Source: Bacteroidota bacterium
GTDB lineage: Bacteria; Bacteroidota; Rhodothermia; Rhodothermales; Rubricoccaceae
Reading direction: 5' to 3'
Length of the DNA: 32,109 nt
Assembly: GCA_022561755.1 (NCBI GenBank)
Contig: JADFQN010000016.1
Span: 1-32,109 of the forward strand
The notes beneath the pieces were generated by a model, which saw only the letters and a list, made by a program, of their open reading frames with translations, did no database searches and had not been told where the DNA came from. This document shows, one piece after another, positions 7,387 through 14,792 of the stretch (within the stretch, counting starts at the first letter, position 1; each line of letters starts with the position of its first letter). A program made the translations under genes and the position numbers.

Positions 7387-7456
7387 GTATAACGGGGTCG
7401 CGGTTAAGCGTCACTTCCCAGATGGGAAGGTGTACGGCTTCAACCGCTGGTTATGA
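7387..7456 (-). repeat. attC of the proximal ORF-less cassette
   Basis: It has the same 70-base structure as 5038-5107, ending here in GTTATAC on the - strand. The unpaired G and C on one arm are conserved in both copies. Confidence 0.85.
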
Positions 7457-7620
7457 GTCGATTGCGCGAGCAACGCAGAAAGAGATCCGGCGGTCGGTTG
7501 GATGGGCTTGCCTTCAGATCGTGCTTGCGTACTACCTCGCGACTACAAGATACAGGAGAGATCCTGAGCCGGAACGCTTAACCGCGACCCCGCTATGAGC
7601 GAGCGAAGCGAGTTCATAAC
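7387..7620 (-). repeat. ORF-less integron cassette, copy B (first cassette)
   Basis: A 234-base near-duplicate of 5038-5271 with scattered substitutions, placed directly at attI. Its attI-proximal end (CGCTTAACCGCGACCCC then the GAGCGAGCGAAGCGAG palindrome) recurs at about 18264-18324, again fused to an attI-like site. No shared open frame is visible in the copies. Confidence 0.8.
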
Positions 7621-7708
7621 TACTGTTTATACGTCACTGTGACGCATAACACGCAAGAACGGCAAAGGGTAAAAGGTATGTTCACAGCCGTGTAAGGCAT
7701 GGGGCAGA
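7614..7708 (-). other. attI-like recombination site / integron leader
   Basis: The first cassette joins at the core TCATAAC (7614-7620, + strand). The leader then reads TACTGTTTATACGTCACTG and contains a second core-like GCATAAC at 7643-7649. A diverged copy of this leader, still starting core-TACTG, occurs at 14693, 15224 and 18318. It lies between the array and the 5' end of the integrase relic, which is the expected place for attI. A cassette promoter is expected nearby, but I cannot place it. Confidence 0.7.
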
Positions 7709-8013
7709 GTGTTATCAATACCTTGGGCGGATAATGTGCCTGTCGCGTCTGCGAACGTTTTGTTTCACGCAAAGATACTTAACGTGCTCGACAACGTCAG
7801 ACAGAACAAGCCGCCGAAGCTCCTCGGACGAGTTCGCAATGCCTGCCGGACACGTCATCTTAGCCTCCGTACCGAGAAGGCGTACGTAAACTGGGTGCGG
7901 CGGTATGTCCGCTATCAGACGTTCACCCAAGCGAGTTGGACGACACGCATGTACAAGCATTTCTTTCGTATCTCGTCGTAGAGCAGCATGTTGCGGTTTT
8001 CACGCAGAATCAG
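7709..8013 (+). pseudogene. intI: Integron integrase (intI) N-terminal relic, frameshifted
   Basis: The first frame reads KLLGRVRNACRTRHLSLRTE followed by KAYVNWVRRYVRY, the SAM-like N-terminal domain of integron tyrosine integrases. Near 7922 the match moves to another frame and continues HPSELDDTHVQAFLSYLVVE then QHVAVFTQNQA, exactly the next part of the family (an alpha-helical core-binding domain). A one-base indel therefore separates the two halves. The match ends at TQNQA, where the sequence runs into the stop codon of the convergent peroxiredoxin gene. The catalytic domain (R, H, R, Y residues) and the integron-specific insert are missing, so the protein cannot recombine. The true start is uncertain; 7709 is the open-frame limit. 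Confidence 0.85.
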
Positions 8014-8690
8014 GCGTACACCTCGCTCTCAACCACGGGCGCCTTCGTCTTCCGAATGTAAGGCATTACGGATTCCCAGCCGTCGGGGAAGAGCTTCCGC
8101 GCTTCTTCATCCGACACCGACGGGAGTATGAATGCATCGTCACCGCTCTGCCAGTCTGCCGGGGTAGCAAGCTTGTGTCTTGCTGTCAGCTGCAACGAAT
8201 CCAGCACACGCAGGATTTCGGCGAAGTTGCGTCCGGTGCTCATCGGATAAGTAAGAATCAGCTTGATCGTCTTGTCAGGACCAATGATAAAGACCGACCG
8301 GACAGTTGCGTTGGTGGCCGCCGTCCGTCCTTCGGAAGTGCCTTCGGTATCGGCCGGCAGCATGGAATAGAGCTTGGCGACGGATAGGTCGGTATCGCCG
8401 ATCATCGGATAGTTAGGGGCTGTACCCGTGACCTCTTCAATGTCTTTTGCCCACCTTTCATGATCGTCTACGGGGTCAACGCTCAGACCAATAATCTTTG
8501 TATTCCGTTTGTCAAATTCCGGCTTGAGCGTTGCCATGGTCCCAAGCTCCGTGGTGCAGACCGGCGTGAAGTCCTTCGGATGAGAAAACAGCACGGCCCA
8601 ACCATCTCCGATCCATTCGTGAAAACGAATTGTGCCATGGGTCGTTTCGGCCTGGAAATCAGGCGCAGTATCATTGATCGCTAGAGACAT
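8010..8690 (-). CDS. 1-Cys peroxiredoxin (Prx6 family)
   Basis: A 226-residue cytosolic thiol peroxidase that reduces hydrogen peroxide and alkyl hydroperoxides. The peroxidatic site is HPKDFTPVCTTELG with Cys45. The remaining text follows the Prx6 family closely: IGLSVDPVDDHERWAKDIEE, NYPMIGD, RSVFIIGPDKTIKLILTYP, and the C-terminal ATPADWQSGDD region typical of the longer Prx6 class. No resolving cysteine is visible. ATG at 8690 is chosen because the family starts with M-x-L-x-I-N/G-D-x-APDF; an extension to 8759 adds an unrelated stretch. The stop codon lies within the end of the integrase relic, showing that a recombination joined the two. Confidence 0.95.
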   Translation of the reverse strand: MSLAINDTAPDFQAETTHGTIRFHEWIGDGWAVLFSHPKDFTPVCTTELGTMATLKPEFDKRNTKIIGLSVDPVDDHERWAKDIEEVTGTAPNYPMIGDTDLSVAKLYSMLPADTEGTSEGRTAATNATVRSVFIIGPDKTIKLILTYPMSTGRNFAEILRVLDSLQLTARHKLATPADWQSGDDAFILPSVSDEEARKLFPDGWESVMPYIRKTKAPVVESEVYA

Positions 8691-8866
8691 GGATAAACCT
8701 CCATCTCGGTTAAGGTGAATTGAGTGTTCATGACCTCGCCGGCAAGTCATCTGCGACAAGGCGGCTTACGTGAAGGCGAGCGAACGCGCGATATTCAAGA
8801 GTACGGCGCAGCCACGGATGGTGCAAGTAGTTCTTTTGCTTTCTGTTAAGCAAAGCCCGAACCGCG

Positions 8867-8935
8867 CCGCCGCACCTCACCCGCCCGCCGACTATCCGGA
8901 CGAGGGGCGGCGCGAAGCCCGCCACTCCGTGAACG
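8867..8935 (-). repeat. GC-rich dispersed repeat, copy 1
   Basis: Matches the family CCTCACCCGCCCGCCGGCGA / GAGGGGCGGCTCGAAGCC seen at seven intergenic places in this window, here with a diverged middle. It lies between the peroxiredoxin and cupredoxin genes. No frame is conserved through it. Confidence 0.55.
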
Positions 8936-8967
8936 TGCGCTCCACCTCCTTGCCCGTCGGATCACCC

Positions 8968-9438
8968 TCACGGGGAGATGATGTTGAGCCTCCAACCCAT
9001 AATTAGATGATTAGCGCATTGGTAGAACAGAAGATCCGGCGCTCCGTTCGGCACGACGAACGTCACCGCTTCGTTGCCCGTAGCAAAATTTCCTGTTACA
9101 CCGTCCATCCATTCACCCGCGCCGCCATCTCCGCCAGTCGAACTGGTCGAGATATGGAATGGATGGAGCGCGGGCGTGTTGTTCATCTGGAAAACGTACG
9201 TCTCGCCGCGAACGAGCGTCAATTCGGTTCCTTGCACGTCGTCAACTTCAAAAACCACGGAGTGTGCGTTTGGGTCGGGGTGGTCTGTTTCCGATACCAC
9301 TGCCACCTGAAACGTGGTCGCATTCGGAGTCGCTGACTGTTCATCATCATCAACGGTATCACATCCGAAGGGGAGGCAAAGAACAAAGACGAGTAGAGTG
9401 GCGAACAACTTGCTCGCACGAGTGTCGAGAACTTTCAT
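8968..9438 (-). CDS. Cupredoxin-like lipoprotein
   Basis: A 156-residue exported lipoprotein. The signal segment LFATLLVFVLCLPFGC ends in a lipobox with Cys26, so it should be anchored in a membrane on the periplasmic side. The C-terminal half resembles a type-1 copper fold: strand YVFQMNNTPA, a His-containing LHPFHIS (His92/95), then FYQCANHLIMGW with Cys141, His144 and Met147 in the usual Cys-His-Met copper-ligand spacing. It may carry electrons or bind copper. Neighbours are not in an obvious pathway, although metal genes are common in the window. ATG at 9438 is preferred, since the longer frame from 9501 adds a non-signal sequence. Confidence 0.75.
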   Translation of the reverse strand: MKVLDTRASKLFATLLVFVLCLPFGCDTVDDDEQSATPNATTFQVAVVSETDHPDPNAHSVVFEVDDVQGTELTLVRGETYVFQMNNTPALHPFHISTSSTGGDGGAGEWMDGVTGNFATGNEAVTFVVPNGAPDLLFYQCANHLIMGWRLNIISP

Positions 9439-9547
9439 CTGGATTTGAATGGAGTGACTGGCCCAGGGTTGAGCCATGCATGCCGAACATAGGGGGATCA
9501 TTCAGGCGACAATCTCACGGATCTGTTACGCCGGCCCTGGGGCGCTC

Positions 9548-9620
9548 GTTTGTGCCCTCCCGCCACCGACCCGAACGAGGGACGGCTCGATGCCCTCGGC
9601 CTCCCATTCATAGCTCACTT
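9548..9620 (-). repeat. GC-rich dispersed repeat, copy 2 (diverged)
   Basis: Carries CGAACGAGGGACGGCTCGA and CCCTCGGCCTCCCATTCAT, matching the family at 12280 and 16137. It lies between the DUF4365-like gene's stop and the start of the cupredoxin gene (both on - strand). Confidence 0.5.
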
Positions 9621-9687
9621 CGGGGCATCGCGGCTCATCAACTGTCTGCTTTAGTAATTGGAATGGCATCCGTGAATCACTTCTGCC

Positions 9688-10578
9688 CTACTGCTCATAG
9701 AAGGCTGGGTTATCCGCTTTGTGCTGTTTTAGATTTTCCAGTCTGGAAATTCCGACAGAGAGCCGATCAGCGCCGTGTTTATTAATATCGTTTAAGGGAT
9801 GAGGGATGGGGTTAGGGTGCAGTTCCCGAAGCTTGTTCATCAATTCAAGGACCGGAGACAAGTCAGCCGTCTGATGATGACCAAGAGTGTATCCGAGTGC
9901 GGAAAGCGGGTCGATGCACTCTGCGATGACTCCTTGTAAAAGCAGCGGATCGCTCGCGGCATACATGATGTCGCCTCTATAGCTTGGGATTTTATTTGTC
10001 TCCCAATCCACTTGCATCGTCATTGAGAGGATTCTCCATTTCAGTTGGTGTCTAAGGAGGACGTACCAATGGCTAAGAATCGCGACCGCCTTCTTGCGAA
10101 ATTCTGGGTCTGAACCCATCGATAGGTCCCACTCCAGGATTGCTGGTCCCAGCGTGTGACGAGCATCATCGTCGCAGAGCGGGTATACCAGTTCGGCTCG
10201 TATATCAACACGTGAACGGTGAAGCATCGACACGTCGGCGAAGCAATTGAGATAGCTGTAAAGGTAGAATCGATTGGATTTTACATCGACCCGGCAAAGG
10301 AAGAATGGGAGTATGACCCCTCTCAGCCACGGGATTTCGTCCGCGGTGTATACAAGCTGTTCTACTGAAACCGCCTTGAACTGAACCGCGAATGTGTCTC
10401 CGGCAAGGAGCCTACGCGGCATATTCTCGTCGGCCACCAGTAGCGTGGCGAAGGCGTCGATCCCAACATCTTCTGGGCGCGGAACTGGTGCAACCGCCGC
10501 AAAGTCTCGCAATGCCGCCATACCACGGCTTTCTGCAATGTCTCCACCACGCAGGTTTTTATCTCTCCTACCGCTCAT
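9688..10578 (-). CDS. DUF4365-like protein with a possible nuclease-type fold
   Basis: A 296-residue cytosolic protein. Its first third reads VPRPEDVGIDAFATLL, then GDTFAVQFKAVSVEQLVYT and LPFFLCRVDVKSNRFYLYSY. A D-x-GID element followed by a strand ending Q-x-K is the pattern of DUF4365 and related PD-(D/E)xK-type domains, which are often found in defence or restriction loci. The latter two thirds are predicted alpha-helical and not recognised. Nuclease activity is inference. The gene stands alone, in a moderately lower-GC patch, between dispersed repeats, which may reflect acquisition. The start at 10578 follows a short upstream region with no clear Shine-Dalgarno sequence. Confidence 0.6.
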   Translation of the reverse strand: MSGRRDKNLRGGDIAESRGMAALRDFAAVAPVPRPEDVGIDAFATLLVADENMPRRLLAGDTFAVQFKAVSVEQLVYTADEIPWLRGVILPFFLCRVDVKSNRFYLYSYLNCFADVSMLHRSRVDIRAELVYPLCDDDARHTLGPAILEWDLSMGSDPEFRKKAVAILSHWYVLLRHQLKWRILSMTMQVDWETNKIPSYRGDIMYAASDPLLLQGVIAECIDPLSALGYTLGHHQTADLSPVLELMNKLRELHPNPIPHPLNDINKHGADRLSVGISRLENLKQHKADNPAFYEQ

Positions 10579-10733
10579 AGTGCTAAGGAATTACCGAAAC
10601 AACAAATGCTTCGCAAAACTTGTCTGTGACGTCATCAGAAAGGACATGGTGCCAATATCGCTACGTCTTAGCAGATGCATCCGGGCACAAGGCCCTCGGC
10701 CTCCCATTCGCGGAAGGTCGCCTGCACCAGCTC

Positions 10734-10772
10734 AAACAAAAGGGGCGACCCCGTGATTCCGGCGTCGCCCCT
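10734..10772 (-). terminator. Rho-independent terminator after the T9SS protein gene
   Basis: On the - strand AGGGGCGAC pairs perfectly with GTCGCCCCT (nine bases, 14-base loop), followed by TTTGTTT. It lies about 45 bases after the stop of the gene at 10819-11871. Confidence 0.75.
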
Positions 10773-10818
10773 CTTCGATTTGCCTTGAGGCACATCGCGG
10801 TTGCAGATACCTACTGCG

Positions 10819-11871
10819 TCACTTCAGCAGCGTTACGGTGAGCGCATCCGTGAAGCGTTCGCCCGCTACACGCACGATGTACATGCCGCTGGCGAGACCA
10901 GCGCCGTCAATCGTAATCTGTTGTGACTGGTTCGCTTCAACCGTACCCTCGAACAGTAACACTACGCGCTGGCCCAGTGTGTTGAAGAGTTCGGCCGTCA
11001 CGTGCTGATTGTGAGCAACAGCCAGCGTGAACTGGCTCTGTGGGTTGAACGGGTTTGGGTACGCGTTCGAAAGTTGGTGCGTATCCACCACTTCGATCAC
11101 GGCCTCGACTTCAGAGCTGTAATCGAAGGCCCCGTTGAAGTCTATCTGCTTCAGGCGGAACGTGTGCGCGCCGACTGTCATGTCCCCAACCATGAAGCTG
11201 TAGGTCTGGGCCTCGGTCGTCGTGCCGTGGCCTTCTACGAATCCGAGCGCATCCCAATCGTCTCCACTCTGCAGCTGGATCTCGAAGCCAGCATTGTTGG
11301 TCTCGGACGTCGTCACCCAACGCAGCGTGACCTCTGTCCTACGAACGACGGCATCGAAGGAAAGGAGTTCGACCGGCAAGGGAGGGGAGACAGTGAGTTC
11401 GCTCAGGAAGGTCAGGCTATCCCTTTCGTATTCTCCACTCTCCGTGCACAGAGGTGGGCGATCAATGCAAGAATCGTATGTCACATCGACGTCTATCGGG
11501 GGAACGCCGGCCTCGAGTTGAAAGCTTGTGCTCCAGATACGATAGGCCAACAGTTCTCCGGTAACAAAGCCGTCGACCTCGGGCGTAATCGGATCATCTC
11601 CCCAGGCAGTTAGCGCGATGTTGGTGCTGTCGTCAACCCACATGACTACTCCGGCGCACATGCCGGACGGAGTGAAGACAGCAATTTCATCCCCCGGCTC
11701 GAAGGGTTCACCGAAAAAAGTGGGTTCGATGGCCGCCTCTATGACAATTGTGGCGCTTTCTCCTGTATTGAAAGCACAATCCGTGAAATGCTCTTGGGCA
11801 TTAAGCGTGCCACCGAAGAGTACCGCAAGGAGCATTGCAGGTATCGGCCACGTATTCTGAACTCTGCGCAT
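10819..11871 (-). CDS. Secreted protein with T9SS C-terminal sorting domain
   Basis: A 350-residue exported protein of unknown activity. The N-terminus is a signal peptide (PIPAMLLAVLFGGTLNAQ). The first domain has FFGEPFEPGDEIAVFTPSG and CAGVVMW, a fold often seen at the start of Bacteroidota surface proteins. A middle domain carries LPVELLSFDAVVRRTEVTLR, then WVTTSETNNAGFEIQ, a fibronectin-III-like linker widely used before sorting tails. The last 80 residues begin SNAYPNPFNPQSQF and contain VTAELFNTLGQRV and LASGMYIVRV, the type-A T9SS tail, so the protein should be exported across the outer membrane and attached or released there. A terminator follows. No catalytic motif is recognised. 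Confidence 0.85.
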   Translation of the reverse strand: MRRVQNTWPIPAMLLAVLFGGTLNAQEHFTDCAFNTGESATIVIEAAIEPTFFGEPFEPGDEIAVFTPSGMCAGVVMWVDDSTNIALTAWGDDPITPEVDGFVTGELLAYRIWSTSFQLEAGVPPIDVDVTYDSCIDRPPLCTESGEYERDSLTFLSELTVSPPLPVELLSFDAVVRRTEVTLRWVTTSETNNAGFEIQLQSGDDWDALGFVEGHGTTTEAQTYSFMVGDMTVGAHTFRLKQIDFNGAFDYSSEVEAVIEVVDTHQLSNAYPNPFNPQSQFTLAVAHNQHVTAELFNTLGQRVVLLFEGTVEANQSQQITIDGAGLASGMYIVRVAGERFTDALTVTLLK

Positions 11872-12015
11872 AGTCTTCCCCCCGATGATTCGAAACGGAA
11901 CAAGTGATTATGCTAAGAATGGCGTGGATTCATTAAGATGTCAATTACGACCCAATTTAGTCTGTCTCTTGCTACCCTGTTGCCTATTATTGCCCTGATT
12001 TACGAGCAGATCCAC

Positions 12016-12250
12016 CTACCGCGCAAGTGTAATGCGTCCGGTATGCCCTTGGTGGTTCGCACGCAGGCGGTAGAAATAAGTGCCTCTTGCCAGCCGTGAG
12101 CCATCGAATTCTGTTTGATAGGAACCAGCTTCCTGCATCTCCGCAACAAGTGTGGCCACCAAGCGCCCCAGTACGTCAACAACCTGAATCTCTACGTCGG
12201 CCGTATCGTTTAGGGAATATGCAATCGTGGTAGTCCAAGAGCCAGAGGTG
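12016..12250 (-). pseudogene. Orphan T9SS sorting-tail fragment
   Basis: The frame reads TTTIAYSLNDTADVEIQVVD, VLGRLVATLVAEMQEAGSY, then LARGTYFYRLRANHQGHTGR and ends ITLAR. This is the last ~75 residues of a T9SS-sorted protein with no YPNPFNP start, signal peptide or passenger. Upstream of it the frame enters the GC-rich dispersed repeat (12280-12362), which has replaced the rest of the gene. It cannot be secreted as it stands. Confidence 0.75.
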
Positions 12251-12279
12251 CGTTTCGAGGAGCTCGATAACGCAATAGA

Positions 12280-12362
12280 CCGCGCCGCCGCGCCTCGCCC
12301 GCCGGCGGGCGAGGCGCGGCTCGAAGCCCTCGGCCATCCACTTTCAGAGCAAGAGCACCTAT
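12280..12362 (-). repeat. GC-rich dispersed repeat, copy 3, with a 34-base perfect palindrome
   Basis: Positions 12287-12320 read the same on both strands, centred on GCCCGCCGGCGGGC. This continues into the family segment CTCGAAGCCCTCGGCCATCC and then AGAGCAAGAGCACC, the degenerate end of a T9SS tail (VLLL.). Other copies have the same order but a less perfect palindrome. Confidence 0.8.
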
Positions 12363-12428
12363 AGTGGTCGGGGGCAGGCCTCGCCGGGAGACCTGCCACC
12401 TTGTTGCGACTCAGACTTCGGCCAACGT

Positions 12429-13763
12429 TTACTTCGCCAGTAGCATCGTCCGCACGAAGCTGCCCTGCGGCGTCTCCAGCCGGTAGAGATACGTCCCGCT
12501 TGGTAGGTCGCTCGTGTCGAAGACCACCTCGTGCGCGCCGGCCTCCCGAGTGCCATCGAGGAGCACACGGACTTGTCGGCCCAGCACATCGTAGACGACC
12601 AGTCGAACCTGCGCCGATTCCGGCAAGCCGAAACGAATCGTTGTACTCGGGTTGAACGGGTTCGGGTAGTTGCCCTCCAGAGCGTACTGATCGGGCACCG
12701 CTACCGGCTCGCCCGCACGTAGGTTCGCCGTCCCACTATCGATGGCGTCGATCATAGCCTGGGCAGTGGCGATCAGGTCGTCTGCTTGCGCGTCGGTAAG
12801 GGCGTGGCCGCGCTGCGCTTCGACGAGGAGGATGGAGGCATTGAGCTGGTTGACGGCTGCGATTGTATTGCCGCTTTCAAAGCTCCCTAAGGCATTTTCG
12901 AGGATGGAGACAAGCGAGTTTTCGAGACCCCTGACGAGATCGAGGCCGATGATGTCGGCAATCAGCGCGTCGATAGCCTGCTCGACGCTTAAGACTGATG
13001 ACTCAACCTTGCGGACGCGATGGTTAAGAACCTCCGCAACGAAGAGATTCCCGGAGCCATCCACGAAAACACCAATGGGGTCAGACAGTTGCGCGGTAGT
13101 GGCCAGGATGCCGTCGCCGTTGAAGCCAGCTGTGCCCGTGCCGGCCACCGTGCTGATGAGGCCGGTGGCGCCGTCTACCTTGCGGACGCGATTGTTACTA
13201 AAATCCGCAATGAAGAGATTCCCGGAGCCATCCACGAAAACACCAGCGGGAAGATTCAGTTGTGCGGTAGTGGCCGGGATGCCGTCGCCGTTGAAGCCAG
13301 AGGTGCCCGTGCCGGCCACCGTGCTGATGATACCGGTGACGGCGTCTACCTTGCGGACGCGATGGTTTTCTGAATCCCCAATGAAGAGATTCCCCGAACC
13401 ATCCACGAAAACACCACGGGGAGCAATCAGTTGTGCAGTAGTGGCCGGGATGCCGTCGCCGTTGAAGCCGGGGGTACCCGTGCCGGCCACCGTGCTGATG
13501 ATACCGGTGACGCCGTCTACCTTGCGGACGCGATGGTTGTTAAGCTCTCCAATGAAGAGATTCCTGGAGCCATCCACGAAAACACCAACGGGATTAAACA
13601 ATTGTGCGCTAGTGGCCGGGATGCCGTCTCCGTTAAAGCCAAACGTGCCCGTGCCGGCCACCGTGCTGATGAAGCCGGGCTGGGCAGCGGCCACTGTGGT
13701 CAGGCTCAGCAGCACCGCTAAGAGCGGCAGGGCCAGAGACGTGATCGATAGCTTTGTTTTCAT
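12429..13763 (-). CDS. Secreted NHL-repeat beta-propeller protein with T9SS tail
   Basis: A 444-residue exported protein. ATG at 13763 has GGAGG about ten bases upstream and starts a signal peptide (SLALPLLAVLLSLTTVAAAQ). Four near-identical 57-residue units follow (ISTVAGTG..GFNGDGIPAT, then GVFVDGSGNLFI, NHRVRKVD), each an NHL blade pair of the type found in SMP-30/gluconolactonase-like and teneurin-style propellers. A helical linker (about 250-355) leads to GNYPNPFNPSTTIRFGLPES, VRLVVYDVLGRQVRVLL and SGTYLYRLETPQGSFVRTML, a canonical T9SS sorting tail. The propeller probably binds a ligand at the cell surface; no enzyme residues are evident. The strong DNA-level similarity of the units suggests recent duplication or gene conversion. 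Confidence 0.9.
   Translation of the reverse strand: MKTKLSITSLALPLLAVLLSLTTVAAAQPGFISTVAGTGTFGFNGDGIPATSAQLFNPVGVFVDGSRNLFIGELNNHRVRKVDGVTGIISTVAGTGTPGFNGDGIPATTAQLIAPRGVFVDGSGNLFIGDSENHRVRKVDAVTGIISTVAGTGTSGFNGDGIPATTAQLNLPAGVFVDGSGNLFIADFSNNRVRKVDGATGLISTVAGTGTAGFNGDGILATTAQLSDPIGVFVDGSGNLFVAEVLNHRVRKVESSVLSVEQAIDALIADIIGLDLVRGLENSLVSILENALGSFESGNTIAAVNQLNASILLVEAQRGHALTDAQADDLIATAQAMIDAIDSGTANLRAGEPVAVPDQYALEGNYPNPFNPSTTIRFGLPESAQVRLVVYDVLGRQVRVLLDGTREAGAHEVVFDTSDLPSGTYLYRLETPQGSFVRTMLLAK
13040..13710 (-). repeat. Four tandem 171-bp coding repeats
   Basis: The segment CCGGCCACCGTGCTGATGA recurs at 13141, 13312, 13483 and 13654, exactly 171 bases apart (57 codons). Units are very similar at the DNA level, including synonymous positions, so they are young or homogenised. 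The repeats lie inside the NHL/T9SS gene. Confidence 0.9.
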
Positions 13764-14041
13764 CGGTGGTTCCTCCAATCAGGGTGGGTTCTGGGTGTCT
13801 TGATCGAGGGGGGACAGGTTCGTCAGGCCGAATAGGCCCCAACAAGTTACGATTATAGAGAGTACCACACAGCCATGACAATTACAAAGCGCACCCGGGC
13901 CCCAGCGTGATTCAGTTTGGCCGCAGGGAACATTAGTGTTACATCAACGCCGCATATTGGGCGCCTACTCCGAATCGACCACCGGCATGGCCACTGGCAA
14001 AAGCGCTGCCAAAGCCGCCACGACCGCAAACTCCGCGTCTT

Positions 14042-14422
14042 CTACGGGATGGGCGTCGCCCGAGACCGGCGGCGCCACAGCAGGTAGCCGTAGATCGCGG
14101 CGTTGACGGCAAGCACGAGGATCCCGAGCACGATCTGATGCGTGCGGGTTAACCCTCGGGGGTAAAGGATAGAGAAGATGTAGCGCTCGATGAATCCGCC
14201 GGCGTAGCCGGCCTCACCGCCTAGGCCACGCAGGTGTTTCTCTAGTGGCGTAAGCGGGCACACCCAGCCGAACAATTCGATGAGCGCGCCCCACATGGCG
14301 CACGGTAGGTGCATCCACAGGACCCTCGGCCACCGTAGCACCAGCAGCCCACCCGCCACCACGAACGCAACAAACAGAAAGTGCACGACGACGACGAAAT
14401 CAGCAAGCAAGCAGTAAGGCAT
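14042..14422 (-). CDS. DUF2784 inner-membrane protein
   Basis: A 126-residue membrane protein of unknown function. ATG at 14422 starts MPYCLLADFVVVVHFLFVAF, where DUF2784 proteins begin; the open frame extends to 14503 without family similarity. The family's signatures are present: FVVAGGLLVLRWPRVLWMHL, CAMWGALIELFGWVCPLTPL and YAGGFIERYIFSILYPRGLT. Four membrane helices are expected, the last being IVLGILVLAVNAAIYGYLLW. It stands alone between repeats, and nothing in the neighbourhood indicates its role. Confidence 0.9.
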   Translation of the reverse strand: MPYCLLADFVVVVHFLFVAFVVAGGLLVLRWPRVLWMHLPCAMWGALIELFGWVCPLTPLEKHLRGLGGEAGYAGGFIERYIFSILYPRGLTRTHQIVLGILVLAVNAAIYGYLLWRRRSRATPIP

Positions 14423-14555
14423 GATGGCAAGAGAAAGCCCCGGCATCGAACGATGCACAGCGGCCATCAAGTTTGAGGTAGACGTCGTCGGGGACGAAGG
14501 CACCGAGCTCCGGCTCGACGGCTACAATACACCCATCGTACACAGGCATTGAAAC

Positions 14556-14632
14556 GCTGCTCACGCGGCAACGAGCGCGAACTCCGCGTCCTCTACGCCT
14601 CACCCGCCCGCCGGCGACGCACATCCGGGTCA
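14556..14632 (-). repeat. GC-rich dispersed repeat, copy 4
   Basis: Contains CGCGGCAACGAGCGCGAACT, CCGCGTCCTCTACGCCTCAC and CCGCCCGCCGGCGA, shared with 16929-17050; a partial version (CGCAAACTCCGCGTCTTCTACGG) lies at about 14025-14047. A short ATG-started frame on the - strand (MAKKLTR, with an AGGA upstream) enters the repeat from 14645, so the repeat may have cut a gene. Confidence 0.6.
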
Positions 14633-14692
14633 GCTTCTTCGCCATGTATCATTCCTGTTTCCAAATCATCGGGTAAGCGGCAATCCTACGCT

Positions 14693-14780
14693 CCCCAACT
14701 ACTGATTATCCCTCGAGGTGAGGTACAACGCACAGAATCGGCAGGTCGCAACGTACTGTTCACCGCTGCGCTCGGATCTG
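14693..14780 (-). other. attI-like leader copy 2
   Basis: Starts with CCCCAAC then TACTGATTATCCCTCGAGG and continues AGAATCGGCAGGTCGCAAC, closely matching 18318-18400 and less closely the integron attI at 7614. It ends at or next to the stop codon of the 2H phosphoesterase gene (14793). Confidence 0.6.
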
Positions 14781-14792
14781 GTCCGCGTGATG

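Larger units (their letters stand above)
4161..8013 (-). mobile_element. Fossil integron: attI, six cassettes, intI relic
   Basis: The parts are in canonical integron order. An integrase N-terminal relic reads + (7709-8013). An attI-like leader precedes it, with the first cassette junction at 7614-7620. Cassettes read - and away from the integrase. Cassette boundaries are core-like 7-mers (GTTRRRY variants such as GTTATGC, GTTGGGC, GTTAGGC on the - strand) and each cassette ends in an imperfect inverted repeat with unpaired bases. Cassettes from attI outward: (1) ORF-less, (2) GNAT, (3) membrane protein, (4) methyltransferase, (5) ORF-less duplicate, (6) membrane + TIR-like. Base composition jumps between cassettes (2 and 3 are AT-rich; the rest are GC-rich), as expected for independently captured genes. 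With a broken integrase the array should be immobile unless served in trans. Confidence 0.85.

Noticed and set aside
13040-13710. Regular repeats as a CRISPR array
   Set aside because: The 171-base period and protein-coding continuity identify NHL units, not short repeats with spacers.
12742-13803. Long + strand frame opposite the NHL/T9SS gene
   Set aside because: It is the reverse of the 171-base repeats, serine/threonine/proline-rich with no domain and no ribosome-binding site.
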